From the NCBI RefSeq assembly GCF_001984125.1, contig NZ_MTQL01000007.1, positions 1,550,001-1,614,000 of the forward strand: DNA of 64,000 nt. The letters run 5' to 3'. This document shows, piece by piece, positions 16,530 through 25,631 of the stretch. Below the pieces are notes generated by a model. The model had not been told where the DNA came from and ran no database searches. It saw only the letters and a program-made list of their open reading frames with translations. The translations under genes and the position numbers were made by a program. The first letter of the stretch is position 1; each line of letters begins with the position of its first letter. The DNA comes from Leifsonia sp. ALI-44-B (lineage in GTDB: Bacteria > Actinomycetota > Actinomycetes > Actinomycetales > Microbacteriaceae).

Positions 16530-17534
16530 GTGACTAAAGACGGCACGCTCCGCTGGGGCATCCTCGGACCAGGCGGCATCGCACACGCGTTCACCGCAGA
16601 CCTCATCCAGAACGGTCTCATCGTTCAGGCCGTCGGCTCGCGCCAACTCATCAAGGCGCAAGAATTCGCCGACGAATTCGACATCGCCAACGCGCACGGC
16701 AGCTACGAAGACCTCGTGGCCGACCCCGACGTCGACGTCGTCTACATCGCCACGCCGCATCCGTTCCACGCCGATAACGCCCTCCTCGCGTTGAACGCCG
16801 GCAAGCACGTCCTCGTCGAGAAACCCTTCACTCTCAACCAGGCCGAAGCCGAACGCGTCGTCGCGCGCGCCAACGAGCTCGGGCTCGTCGTGCTCGAGGC
16901 GATGTGGACCCGCTTCCTGCCGCACATGGTGCGCCTGCGCGAGATCCTCGCCGAAGGCCTGCTCGGCGACCTCGTCGGCGTTGTCGCCGACCACACGCAG
17001 TCCCTGCCGCAGAATCCCGAACACCGCATCAACAACCTCGAGCTCGGCGGCGGCGCTTTGCTCGACCTCGGCATCTACCCGGTGTCATTCACGGTCGACG
17101 TGCTCGGCATCCCCGACACCATCCAGGCGTCCGCAGCCTTCGCCGAGACGGGCGCCGACTCCACCGTCGCCACGGTGTTCGGCTATGAGGGAGGCCGCAC
17201 CGCCACCAGCTTCAGCACCAGCACGGCCAAGGGCACCAACGTGGCGTCCGTGCTCGGCACGCGCGGACGCATCGACCTCGACGCCGTGTGGTACTCGCCG
17301 ACCACGTTCCGCCGCTACGACGCCGATGGCGAGCTGCAGGAGACATACACGTCGACCGTCGTCGGCCGCGGCATGCACTATCAGGCGCTCGAACTCGAAC
17401 GACTCGTCGCCGAAGGACACCTCTCGGGCGACATCCTGCCGACCAGCGAATCGATCGCCATCATGGGTGTACTCGACGAGATCCGGCGACAGATCGGGCT
17501 CGTCTACCCGGGGGAGCGGAACAGGGCGATCTAA
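16530..17534 (+). CDS. Gfo/Idh/MocA-family NAD(P)-dependent oxidoreductase
   Basis: The family oxidises or reduces sugars, inositols and related compounds using NAD(P). The 334-residue protein has an N-terminal Rossmann fold with RWGILGPGGIAHAF near residue 7, the VYIATPHPFHADNALLAL strand-helix, the EKPFTLN motif near residue 98 and the C-terminal beta-sheet domain starting near GDLVGVVADH. The conserved GGGALLDLGIYP segment near residue 174 provides a catalytic Asp and Tyr region. It has no close functional partner: a tRNA lies upstream and a cell-wall enzyme gene downstream. The substrate cannot be inferred. Confidence 0.9.
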   Translation: MTKDGTLRWGILGPGGIAHAFTADLIQNGLIVQAVGSRQLIKAQEFADEFDIANAHGSYEDLVADPDVDVVYIATPHPFHADNALLALNAGKHVLVEKPFTLNQAEAERVVARANELGLVVLEAMWTRFLPHMVRLREILAEGLLGDLVGVVADHTQSLPQNPEHRINNLELGGGALLDLGIYPVSFTVDVLGIPDTIQASAAFAETGADSTVATVFGYEGGRTATSFSTSTAKGTNVASVLGTRGRIDLDAVWYSPTTFRRYDADGELQETYTSTVVGRGMHYQALELERLVAEGHLSGDILPTSESIAIMGVLDEIRRQIGLVYPGERNRAI

Positions 17535-17683
17535 CGGCCGGGTCGGCGCCCCGCCGTGCCCGCGTGACGGCAGCGCTTGGGCGACAGGGCGTCCGTGTGT
17601 CGGTGTGCCCGTGTGCCCGAGCGCTCGGAGGTCGGTCTGCGCACAACTCAACATTCGATGGGGCGAAAACGTGAACCCCGGTT

Positions 17684-17689
17684 TAGGAT
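17684..17689 (+). promoter_or_regulatory. -10 element giving a leaderless dacB transcript
   Basis: TAGGAT ends 6 nt before the GTG start at 17696. No Shine-Dalgarno is visible. This fixes the start of the downstream PBP4-type gene at that GTG. Confidence 0.5.
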
Positions 17690-17695
17690 CTTCGG

Positions 17696-19195
17696 GTGCG
17701 CGAAACCTCTGACGACACCACCGAACGTCCTTCAGAACCGTCGTCGACCCCGCGCGGCGTCGGAGCCTTCTTCGCCCGCCACCGCACCGCCTGGCTGATC
17801 ACGGCCGCCGCGGCTGGCTTCGCCCTCATCGGCTCGGGCGCCGTGGCCGTCGGCGCAGCAACGTCGCCCGTCGTCACGTCGAGCGCGCAAACGGCCGAGG
17901 TGCAGGATGTCGCGCCCTCGACATCCGCGAGCCCGACGCCCACCCCGACAGCCACCACGCCGCCGCCGCGCCCGGTGCCCGCCAACGCCGTGCCGGCCTC
18001 GAAACTGCGCACCTGCTCGGTGCAGGGCCTCACCACCGACCCCCGCTTCGGCAACATGCAGGCGCAGGCCCTGAACGCCGACACGGGCGAGGTGCTCTTC
18101 GACCGCGACGCCAACACGCCCAACCGCACCGCCAGCGTGCTGAAAGTGCTCACCACGTCGGCCGCGCTCTCCGCTCTCGGCCCCGACTACCGCGCGACGA
18201 CGCGCGTGGTGCAGGGCTCAGAGCCTGGCACGATCGTGCTGGTCGGCGGCGGAGACGTGACGCTCACGCGGCTTCCGACGGGCCAGGAATCGATCTACAA
18301 GGGCGCTGCGCACCTCGACGACCTCGCCGCGCGCGCGAAAACCGCCTACGAGGCGTCCAACCCGGGTGTGCCCATCACGAAGATCGTGCTCGACGCGAGC
18401 TACTTCGGCGGCGACGGCTGGCAGCCCAGCTGGGAGACCTCGGAGCGCTGGAACGGCTGGATGTCGATCATCACGGCTTTGCAGGTCGACGGCGACCGCG
18501 ACAACCCCGTCTTGCAGGATTCGCCGCGCAGCACCGACCCGGTCGCCCGCGCGGGCACGGCCTTCGCCTCGTACTTCGGCGGCGTGCCAACGGTCGTCGG
18601 CACGGCCCCGGCCGGCGCAACCGAATTGGCCCAGGTGCAGTCGCAGCCCGTCTCGGTGCTCGTGAAGCAGACGCTTGTGCCCTCGGACAACTCGGTGGCC
18701 GAGATGCTCGGGCGTCTGACCGCCATCAAGATGGGCGCCGGCAACACGTTCGACGCCATCCGCCAGGCCACACCTCAGGCGTTGCAGGCCTATGGAATCG
18801 ACACGTCGGGCATCGTCACGGTGGACGGTTCTGGCCTCAGCGACAACAACGCCGTGCCGCCCAAGTACCTCACACAGCTCATGCTCAAGGTCAACAAGCG
18901 CGAGGGCAACCTGGGCAACATCTACGACGGCCTGCCCGTCGCGGGTCGCTCGGGCACGCTGTCGTTCAGCGACCGCTTCAACGGCGGCAACACCGTGGCG
19001 CGCGGGCACATCTTCGCCAAGACCGGGTCGATCAAGACGGGCTACACGCTGTCGGGCATCGTCAAGGCCAAGGATGGCAGCACGCTCGTGTTCGCGATCT
19101 TCGCCCTCGGCAAGGTGTCGGCAACCGCTCGTCAGGCCATCGACACCCTCGCGACCGGCTTCTACAATTGTGGAAACAATCTCTCGAACAACTGA
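17696..19195 (+). CDS. dacB: D-alanyl-D-alanine carboxypeptidase/endopeptidase (PBP4 family)
   Basis: Family function: trims or cleaves peptidoglycan cross-links outside the membrane. The 499-residue protein has a short cytoplasmic N-terminus, one membrane segment (about residues 30-52, TAWLITAAAAGFALIGSGAVAV), a Ser/Thr/Pro-rich linker and then the peptidase S13 domain. Catalytic motifs are all present: SxxK as SVLK near residue 148, SxN as SDNS near residue 331, and KTG as AKTGSIKTGY near residue 442. The start GTG is supported by the -10 spacing. pncA follows 17 bp downstream, probably co-transcribed without functional link. Confidence 0.92.
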   Translation: MRETSDDTTERPSEPSSTPRGVGAFFARHRTAWLITAAAAGFALIGSGAVAVGAATSPVVTSSAQTAEVQDVAPSTSASPTPTPTATTPPPRPVPANAVPASKLRTCSVQGLTTDPRFGNMQAQALNADTGEVLFDRDANTPNRTASVLKVLTTSAALSALGPDYRATTRVVQGSEPGTIVLVGGGDVTLTRLPTGQESIYKGAAHLDDLAARAKTAYEASNPGVPITKIVLDASYFGGDGWQPSWETSERWNGWMSIITALQVDGDRDNPVLQDSPRSTDPVARAGTAFASYFGGVPTVVGTAPAGATELAQVQSQPVSVLVKQTLVPSDNSVAEMLGRLTAIKMGAGNTFDAIRQATPQALQAYGIDTSGIVTVDGSGLSDNNAVPPKYLTQLMLKVNKREGNLGNIYDGLPVAGRSGTLSFSDRFNGGNTVARGHIFAKTGSIKTGYTLSGIVKAKDGSTLVFAIFALGKVSATARQAIDTLATGFYNCGNNLSNN

Positions 19196-19212
19196 AGCGG
19201 GGTAGTGAGCGG

Positions 19213-19836
19213 ATGTCGCGGGCACTCTTCATCGTCGACGTGCAGAACGATTTCACCGAGGGTGGCGCTCTGGGCGTCGACGGCGGCATCCAGGTGGCGG
19301 GCGCGATCACCGAGTACCTCGCGGACCACGCCGACCACTATGCGCTGATCGTGGCGTCGCGCGACTGGCACGACGCCGATAACGACAATGGCGGCCACTT
19401 CGCCGTCGACGCTGACCCGAACTTCGTCGACACGTGGCCCGAGCACTGCGTCGCCGGCACACCCGGGGCGGACTACCATCCGGCTTTCGTCACCGATGAG
19501 GTCGACGTGCACGTGCACAAGGGGCAGGGTGAGCCGGCCTATTCGGCCTACGAAGGTGTTGCCGAGGATGGCCGCGCCGTGCCCGCGCTCGTGGAGGAGC
19601 GCGGGATCACGGACATCGACGTGGTGGGGATCGCGACCGACCACTGCGTGCGGGCGACCGTGCTCGACGCGTTGGCGCACGGCCGGCGTGTGCGGGTCTT
19701 CGAGGATCTCGTCGCGGGGGTTGCGCCCGAGACCACCGTGGCCGCGCTCGAGGAGATGAAGGCCGCAGGGGCCGAGATCGTCGGCCGCCCCACGCTCGAC
19801 CTCGTCGAACCGTCGCTCACGACCGAGCCGCGCTGA
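19213..19836 (+). CDS. pncA: Nicotinamidase (isochorismatase-family amidohydrolase)
   Basis: Hydrolyses nicotinamide to nicotinate and ammonia in NAD salvage; in mycobacteria the same enzyme activates pyrazinamide. The 207-residue protein has the catalytic Asp in FIVDVQNDFTEGGALGV near residue 8, metal-binding SRDWHDADN and HF, the catalytic Lys in VHKGQG near residue 100 and the nucleophilic Cys in GIATDHCVRAT near residue 143. The D-K-C triad is complete. The ATG at 19213 is used because it directly precedes the conserved SRALFIVDVQ strand. The gene is convergent with the ramB-like gene, with only 12 bp between the stops. Confidence 0.93.
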   Translation: MSRALFIVDVQNDFTEGGALGVDGGIQVAGAITEYLADHADHYALIVASRDWHDADNDNGGHFAVDADPNFVDTWPEHCVAGTPGADYHPAFVTDEVDVHVHKGQGEPAYSAYEGVAEDGRAVPALVEERGITDIDVVGIATDHCVRATVLDALAHGRRVRVFEDLVAGVAPETTVAALEEMKAAGAEIVGRPTLDLVEPSLTTEPR

Positions 19837-19848
19837 CCCGCTGACCCG

Positions 19849-21291
19849 CTACTCGCCCTCGTGCCGCTCAAGGAACGCATACACCTCGGCGTCGTCGACC
19901 CCCGGGAACGTGCCGCTCGGCAGCGGTGACAGCACGTGCGCGTGCAGCCGCGCGCTCGGCCACGCCTGGTCGGCCCACCGCTCGGCTTGCTCGGGCCGCG
20001 GGGTCTTGCAGCACGCCGGGTCGGGGCACGTCGACACGGCACGCGTCACAGTCTCGCGCCCGCGGAACCACTTCGCCTGCGCAAACGGAACGCCCACCGA
20101 GATGCTGAACTCGCCGTCACTCGTCGTGCCCGTCTGGGTGGCGCACCAGAACGTGCCGGCGGGCGTATCGGTGTACTGGTAGAGCTCGGTCGTGCGGTTG
20201 GTGCGGTCGAACGCCGCTCGCGCGCTCCAGCGTCGGCACAGGATCTGGCCCTCCACGGCGCCCGTCACGTCGGTGGGCAGGGGCAGCCCGTCGTTCTCGT
20301 AGGCCTTCGCGATCGCGCCATCCCCGTCGACCCGCAGAAAGTGCAGCGGCATATCGAGCGTGGATGTCGCGAGGTTCGTCATGCGCAGAGCTGCCGCCTC
20401 GTGCGTCACACCGAAGGCGTCGCGAAAGTCCTCGACCGCGAGGTTGCGATCCTTCTTCGCTTTGGCCAGGAACTCGACGGCCGCCGTGCGCGGCATGAGG
20501 CAGGCGGCCGAGAAGTAGTTGATCTCGAGGCGCTGTTGCAGAAACTCGGCATAGCTGCTGGGGCGTTCGTGTCCGAGCAGCCGGTGTGCCATGGCCTGCA
20601 AAGCCATGGCGCGCAGGCCGTGCCCGCCGGGGATGGAGGCGGGCGGCAGGTAGATGCGGCCGTTCGCCAGGTCGGTCACACTGCGCGTGGAATGCGGAAG
20701 GTCGTTCACATAGAGCAGCTGAAAACCGAGTCGCTCGGCCATGATGCTGACCGTGCGGTGGGTGACCGCGCCGACGCTGTGCCCGGCCGCTTTGATCTGC
20801 TTCTCGGCGAGGGCGTCGATGTCGGGGAGGTAGTTGTTGCGCGCGCGCATCCAGGCGCGGAGCTCGGTGTTCGCACGCCGAGCCTCCTCGGGGGTGGCGA
20901 TGGCGTCTGAGGCCCGGCGCTGCAGCTCGCGGTGCAGGCCCACGAGCGCCGTGAGCGCGTCATCCGCCATGCCCTTGGTCGGTTTGACGCGGGGGAGCGC
21001 CAGGGCGCTGTAGAGGGGGCTGCGTTGCGCGCGGTCGAGTTCGATTTCGAGGGCGGCGCGCGGGCTCGGGGGTGCGCTGTCGAGCAGGGTGGCGAGGCTG
21101 ACCCCGAGCGCCCGAGCGAGTTCGCCGAGTTGAGAGAGCCTCGGTTCGCGTTTGCCGTTCTCGATGAGGGAGAGCTGGCTGCCCGCGAGACCGACTCGTG
21201 TTCCGAGGTCGTCGAGCGTGAGGCCGCGCTCGAGGCGGTGATGGCGGATGCGCTGGCCCAGGGTGACCGGATCGGTAGCGTCGCTGCTCAT
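19849..21291 (-). CDS. ramB: RamB-type transcriptional regulator (XRE HTH plus short-chain fatty acyl sensor domain)
   Basis: Family role: RamB of corynebacteria and mycobacteria controls acetate, propionate and gluconeogenic genes. The 480-residue product has an N-terminal XRE helix-turn-helix (residues 10-66, with LTLDDLGTRVGLAGSQLSLIENGKREP). A central IrrE/ImmA-like region follows with GHGLRAMALQAMAHRLLGHERP, which lacks an HExxH motif. The C-terminal DUF2083 segment contains a Cys cluster CPDPACC near residue 438. It is divergent from the PEP carboxykinase gene, a classic gluconeogenic target, and two direct repeats lie between them. A -10 TATCGT ends 6 nt before the ATG, so the transcript should be leaderless. 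Confidence 0.88.
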   Translation of the reverse strand: MSSDATDPVTLGQRIRHHRLERGLTLDDLGTRVGLAGSQLSLIENGKREPRLSQLGELARALGVSLATLLDSAPPSPRAALEIELDRAQRSPLYSALALPRVKPTKGMADDALTALVGLHRELQRRASDAIATPEEARRANTELRAWMRARNNYLPDIDALAEKQIKAAGHSVGAVTHRTVSIMAERLGFQLLYVNDLPHSTRSVTDLANGRIYLPPASIPGGHGLRAMALQAMAHRLLGHERPSSYAEFLQQRLEINYFSAACLMPRTAAVEFLAKAKKDRNLAVEDFRDAFGVTHEAAALRMTNLATSTLDMPLHFLRVDGDGAIAKAYENDGLPLPTDVTGAVEGQILCRRWSARAAFDRTNRTTELYQYTDTPAGTFWCATQTGTTSDGEFSISVGVPFAQAKWFRGRETVTRAVSTCPDPACCKTPRPEQAERWADQAWPSARLHAHVLSPLPSGTFPGVDDAEVYAFLERHEGE

Positions 21292-21297
21292 TTCTTC

Positions 21298-21303
21298 ACG
21301 ATA
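21298..21303 (-). promoter_or_regulatory. -10 element giving a leaderless ramB transcript
   Basis: On the minus strand TATCGT is followed by GAAGAA and then the ATG of the regulator gene, a 6-nt gap. The first direct repeat at 21307-21320 lies immediately upstream of this -10, a good position for autorepression. Confidence 0.5.
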
Positions 21304-21306
21304 GCG

Positions 21307-21354
21307 AAAGATCGGCGATTCTTAACATGCTGGAGGCGATAAAGACCGGCGATT
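21307..21354. promoter_or_regulatory. Direct-repeat candidate operator between ramB and pckG
   Basis: The 14-mers AAAGATCGGCGATT (21307-21320) and AAAGACCGGCGATT (21341-21354) match at 13 of 14 positions and start 34 bp apart in the 127-bp divergent region. Repeats of this kind between a regulator and a likely target suggest protein binding. Whether RamB itself binds is inference. Confidence 0.5.
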
Positions 21355-21418
21355 GCTGCGTCAGGCTGGAGTCACGGATCACCGACGACCGGCCAGACGC
21401 CGAGAAGGAGACGCGACC

Positions 21419-23389
21419 ATGACGATCGCCCCCGACCGAAAAGAACGTGCCACGACCGAGCGCACGAACGCCGGCCTCGGGTATGCCGGGCGTTTTCGCA
21501 CCGGGTCATCTGCCGGCAGCGTCGGGGACTCCGCCACGCGGACCACGGTCGCTCGCGCCACGAGGGCCGAGCGGTCCGCCCCCGTCCCCGACAACCCCTA
21601 CGAGGGCCGAGGCCTGGCCGGCCTGCGTGCCTGGGTCGCCGAGGTCGCCGCGCTGACGACGCCCGACAGCATCCACTGGTGCACGGGTTCGACCGCCGAG
21701 AATTACGAGCTCACGCGCCAGGCCGTTGCCGACGGTTCCCTGCTGCAGCTCAACCCCGAGTGGCGCCCCAACAGCTACCTGGCGCGCTCGGCGGCGTCCG
21801 ATGTGGCCCGTGTCGAGGCGCGCACGTTCATCTGCTCGGCCGACGAGGCGGATGCCGGCCCCACCAACAATTGGCGCGAGCCATCCGCCCTGCGTGCCGA
21901 GCTCGAGGGCGTCCTGGCCGGCAGCATGCGTGGCCGCACGCTCTACGTCGTGCCCTTCTCGCTCGGCCCCGTCGGTGGCCCGCTCTCGCTCGTCGGCGTG
22001 CAGCTGACCGACTCGCCCTACGCCGTGCTGTCGATGGGCATCATGACGCGCACGGGCGATCGCGTGCTCGACCAGATCGCCGCGGGAACGCCCTGGGTGC
22101 GCACGCTGCACTCGCTCGGCGCGCCGCTCGAGGACGGCCAGGCCGATGTCGCGTGGCCCTGCAACGACGACAAATACATCGCCCATTTCCCCGACAGCCG
22201 CGAGGTCATCTCCTACGGCTCGGGCTACGGCGGCAACGCGCTGCTGGCGAAGAAGTGTGTGGCGCTGCGCATCGCATCGGTCATCGGGCGTGACGAGGGA
22301 TGGCTGGCCGAGCACATGCTCCTCATCCGCATCACGTCGCCCGAGGGCAACCGCTACCACGTGGCCGCGGCGTTCCCCTCGGCGTGCGGCAAGACGAACC
22401 TCGCGATGTTGCGCTCGTCGCGCCCCGGATGGCGGGTCGAGACGCTCGGCGACGACATCACATGGATGAAGCCCGGCGCCGACGGCCGGCTGTGGGCGAT
22501 CAACCCCGAGGCGGGCTTCTTCGGCGTGGCGCCGGGAACGGGCGAGGCCACGAACCGCACGGCCGTCGACACGCTGTGGGGCAACACGATCTTCACGAAC
22601 GTGGCCCTGCGCGACGACGGCGACGTGTGGTGGGAGGGCCTCACCGAGACGCCGCCCGCCCACCTCGTCGACTGGACGGGCGAAGACTGGACGCCCGACG
22701 CGGGTCGACCGGCCGCGCATCCGAATTCCCGTTTCACGGTGTCGGCGTCGCAGTGCCCGACCCTCGCCGAGGGATGGGATGAGCCCGTCGCCATCGACGC
22801 GATCGTGTTCGGCGGGCGGCGCGCCACCAACGTGCCGCTCGTCACCGAGGCGAGCGACTGGGCGAACGGCGTGTTCTTCGGCGCGACGATCTCGTCCGAG
22901 AAGACCGCGGCGGCCGAGGGCACGGTGGGCGAACTGCGCCGCGACCCGTTCGCCATGCTGCCGTTCTGCGGCTACAACATGGCCGACTACTGGGCGCACT
23001 GGCTGCGCGTCGGCCGCACGCTCTCGCCGTCGGGTACCCCGAAGATCTTCCAGGTCAACTGGTTCCGCAAGGGCGAGGATGGCTCGTTCCTCTGGCCCGG
23101 CTTCGGCGAGAACATGCGCGTGCTCGAGTGGATGGTGCGCCGCATCGAGCGCTCCGTGCCCGCCGTCGAGTCGCCCCTCGGTCGTGTGCCGGCTCCCGGC
23201 GACCTGAACGTGGACGGCCTCGACGTCGCGCCGGATGCCCTCGCCGAACTCTTCGCGGTCGACCGCGAGTCCTGGCTGGCCGAAGCCCAGCTGACCGAGG
23301 ACTTCTTCGACACCTTCGGGCCTCGGGTGCCCGCTGCCCTGCGCGCCGAACTGGCCGCCCTGCGCTACCGCCTCCGCCAGGCGGACTAG
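21419..23389 (+). CDS. pckG: Phosphoenolpyruvate carboxykinase (GTP)
   Basis: Converts oxaloacetate and GTP to PEP and CO2, the first committed step of gluconeogenesis. The 656-residue protein carries the GTP-class motifs: SIHWCTGS near residue 82, [17 protein letters not shown]-like [11 protein letters not shown], the kinase-1 P-loop [13 protein letters not shown] near residue 322 with the reactive active-site Cys, the kinase-2 DDI in GDDITWM and the [10 protein letters not shown] loop. About 45 N-terminal residues before the usual start of the fold look disordered. The ATG at 21419 has AAGGAG 8 nt upstream. A terminator follows at 23406-23454. Confidence 0.96.
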   Translation: MTIAPDRKERATTERTNAGLGYAGRFRTGSSAGSVGDSATRTTVARATRAERSAPVPDNPYEGRGLAGLRAWVAEVAALTTPDSIHWCTGSTAENYELTRQAVADGSLLQLNPEWRPNSYLARSAASDVARVEARTFICSADEADAGPTNNWREPSALRAELEGVLAGSMRGRTLYVVPFSLGPVGGPLSLVGVQLTDSPYAVLSMGIMTRTGDRVLDQIAAGTPWVRTLHSLGAPLEDGQADVAWPCNDDKYIAHFPDSREVISYGSGYGGNALLAKKCVALRIASVIGRDEGWLAEHMLLIRITSPEGNRYHVAAAFPSACGKTNLAMLRSSRPGWRVETLGDDITWMKPGADGRLWAINPEAGFFGVAPGTGEATNRTAVDTLWGNTIFTNVALRDDGDVWWEGLTETPPAHLVDWTGEDWTPDAGRPAAHPNSRFTVSASQCPTLAEGWDEPVAIDAIVFGGRRATNVPLVTEASDWANGVFFGATISSEKTAAAEGTVGELRRDPFAMLPFCGYNMADYWAHWLRVGRTLSPSGTPKIFQVNWFRKGEDGSFLWPGFGENMRVLEWMVRRIERSVPAVESPLGRVPAPGDLNVDGLDVAPDALAELFAVDRESWLAEAQLTEDFFDTFGPRVPAALRAELAALRYRLRQAD

Positions 23390-23405
23390 CGCCCCACGAA
23401 CGACG

Positions 23406-23454
23406 AAGCCGGACTGCAGCCCGCTGGGGGCACGTGCAGTCCGGCTTCGTTTTG
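23406..23454 (+). terminator. Intrinsic terminator of pckG
   Basis: A 13-bp stem (arm AAGCCGGACTGCA) with a 16-nt loop is followed by CGTTTTG on the plus strand, 17 bp after the pckG stop codon. Confidence 0.8.
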
Positions 23455-23458
23455 TCTG

Positions 23459-23498
23459 CGGCAGCGCGGCAGCGCGGCAGCGCGGCAGCACGGCAGCG
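23459..23498 (+). repeat. Five tandem copies of an 8-bp unit
   Basis: The unit CGGCAGCG occurs five times head to tail (the fourth copy ends in A). The array is in the spacer between the pckG terminator and the convergent ABC exporter gene, outside any gene. Confidence 0.85.
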
Positions 23499-23539
23499 GC
23501 GGTGAGCGCGATGCTCTCGACGGGCGCCGGGCGCCTCCG

Positions 23540-25576
23540 CTACACGAGCAGCTGGTGCTTCGCCAGGTCGCGGTAGAGCGGCGTGGTCTGCACGAGCTCG
23601 CTGTGCGTTCCCACGCCGACGACCTTGCCCTGGTCGATGACGACGATCTGGTCGCTGTCGACGACGGTGGAGAGGCGGTGCGCGATGACGATCATGGTGC
23701 GGTCTTCGGCCACGGCGTCGATGGCTTCGCGCATCTTCTGCTCGTTGGCGCCGTCGAGCGATGACGTCGACTCGTCGAGCAGCAGGATCGGGGGAGCGGA
23801 CAGCAGCGCGCGGGCGATGGCGAGGCGCTGGCGTTCGCCACCCGACAGCATGATGCCGTCCTCGCCGACGAGGGCGCTGAGCCCGGCGGGGTCGCGGTCG
23901 AGCACGTCGCCCAGGTTCACGGAGCGCAGCACGTGCACGCACGCTTCGTCGGTGGCGTTGGGCGACGCGAGCAGCAGGTTGTCGCGCAGCGTTCCCGCAA
24001 GCACGGGCGCGTCCTGTTCGACGTAGCCCAGCTGACCGCGCAGCGCCGTGCGCTCGAGGGTGCGGATGTCGACGCCACCCATGCGCACACTGCCGGACTC
24101 GGGGTCGTAGAAGCGCTCGATGAGCCCCAGGATGGTGGACTTGCCGGCCCCGGAGGGGCCGACGAGGGCCGTGCGCTTGCCGCGCGGAACCTCGAAGCTG
24201 ATGCCCCGCAGGATGGGGTCGCCCGCGACGCGCTTCGTGACCGCGGAGGGGATCGCTTGGGCATCCGGGTTTTCGGCTTCCGCGAGCTGGGCCTCGACCG
24301 CGGCGAGTTCGGCCGCACGCTTCTCGTCGCGCGCAACCGCGTCCACGCCGCCGATGGCATCGGCGACGACCGCCGAGGTGGGCTCGCCCGTGGGAATCAG
24401 CGCCGAATCATCCGCACCCGGCGGGATGGCCGCGGGGGAGTAGCGGAACGTGACGTCGACGAATTCGATGGCGGGCGCCTCGTGGTTCCACGAGCCCGGG
24501 TCGGCGACCGTGCGCGCGATGGCCTCGTCGTTGGCGTTCTCGAGGGGGAGGTCGATGATCTCTTGGATGCGGCCGAGCGCGCCGAGGGCCTGGTTGGTGG
24601 CGCTGATGGCCCCGAAAGCCTGGCCGAGCGGCATGATCATCATGAAGAGGAACAGGATGAAGGCCACCAGGTTGGCGACCGTGATGGCGCCCGATGCGAC
24701 GCGGAAGCCGCCGACGCCCAGCACCACGAGGAACGACACCTGCATGGCGACGCCGGCGACGGGCACCACGAGGGCCGAGATCTTGGCCACGTCGATGCCC
24801 ATGTCGAAGGCGCCCTTGGCGTCTTTCTCGACGCTGGCGATCTCGCGCTCGGTGGCGTTGGAGGCGCGCACCGTGCGCACCGAGCTGATGGCGCGTTCGA
24901 CGGCCGCGGCGAGGTCGCCGACCTTGGCCTGCGCGCGGGCGCTGGCCTGGCGGATGCGGCCCGAGAGCACGGTCACGACGACGACCGACACGGCGATGAC
25001 GAGCACCGTCAGGCCGAGAAGGACGGGGTCGATGATGAGCATGGCGATGAGCGCACCGACGAACGTCAGCGACCCGCCGATGGCCTCGACGAGGCCCTGC
25101 GTGAGCACGGCGCGCAGGAGCGTGGTGTCGCTGCCGACACGCGAGACGAGGTCGCCCGTGCGACGGGTGTCGAACTCGGAGATCGGCAGGTGCAGCATGC
25201 GCGCCACGAGCCGGCGGCGGCTCGACAGCACGACGCCCTCACCCGTGCGCTGCAGCAGGTAGTGCTGGTAGCCCGAGATGATCGACGACACGACGACGAG
25301 CGCGATGAGCGCCCAGACGAGACCGCCGAGCCCGCCCCCCTCGCCCACGACCGAGATCACCTGTGAGACGAGCAGCGGCTGCGCCAGCGACGCGGCCGCG
25401 CCGAGGATCGACAAGCCGATCACGAAGTACAGCACCTTCTTGTGCTCGAACAGATACGGCAGCAGCTGGCCGAAGGTGGCGCGCGGCCCCTCGGGTGTGG
25501 CGCCACGACGCCCGAACGGGCTGCGGCGGGCGGAGGACGTGCGCGGGGTCTCAGAGGATGACATCTGTTCTTTCAT
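23540..25576 (-). CDS. ABC exporter, fused membrane and ATPase domains
   Basis: Half-transporter of the multidrug/lipid exporter type, expected to work as a dimer in the cytoplasmic membrane. The 678-residue protein has about six membrane segments between residues 50 and 320, then the ATPase domain: Walker A GPSGAGKST near residue 480, signature LSGGERQRLAIARALL near residue 581 and Walker B ILLLDESTSSLD. An unusual insertion of roughly 65 residues (about 390-455, Ala/Glu-rich) splits the first beta strands of the ATPase domain before DPILRGISFEVPRGK. An in-frame ATG 4 codons downstream is the alternative start. TAGATT about 28 nt upstream may be its -10. The substrate cannot be inferred from context. 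Confidence 0.9.
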   Translation of the reverse strand: MKEQMSSSETPRTSSARRSPFGRRGATPEGPRATFGQLLPYLFEHKKVLYFVIGLSILGAAASLAQPLLVSQVISVVGEGGGLGGLVWALIALVVVSSIISGYQHYLLQRTGEGVVLSSRRRLVARMLHLPISEFDTRRTGDLVSRVGSDTTLLRAVLTQGLVEAIGGSLTFVGALIAMLIIDPVLLGLTVLVIAVSVVVVTVLSGRIRQASARAQAKVGDLAAAVERAISSVRTVRASNATEREIASVEKDAKGAFDMGIDVAKISALVVPVAGVAMQVSFLVVLGVGGFRVASGAITVANLVAFILFLFMMIMPLGQAFGAISATNQALGALGRIQEIIDLPLENANDEAIARTVADPGSWNHEAPAIEFVDVTFRYSPAAIPPGADDSALIPTGEPTSAVVADAIGGVDAVARDEKRAAELAAVEAQLAEAENPDAQAIPSAVTKRVAGDPILRGISFEVPRGKRTALVGPSGAGKSTILGLIERFYDPESGSVRMGGVDIRTLERTALRGQLGYVEQDAPVLAGTLRDNLLLASPNATDEACVHVLRSVNLGDVLDRDPAGLSALVGEDGIMLSGGERQRLAIARALLSAPPILLLDESTSSLDGANEQKMREAIDAVAEDRTMIVIAHRLSTVVDSDQIVVIDQGKVVGVGTHSELVQTTPLYRDLAKHQLLV

Positions 25577-25631
25577 CTGTCGTGGTTCGTGATCGACCCC
25601 TCTAATCTACGTGCCTTTCCCGGAGGCGGCG

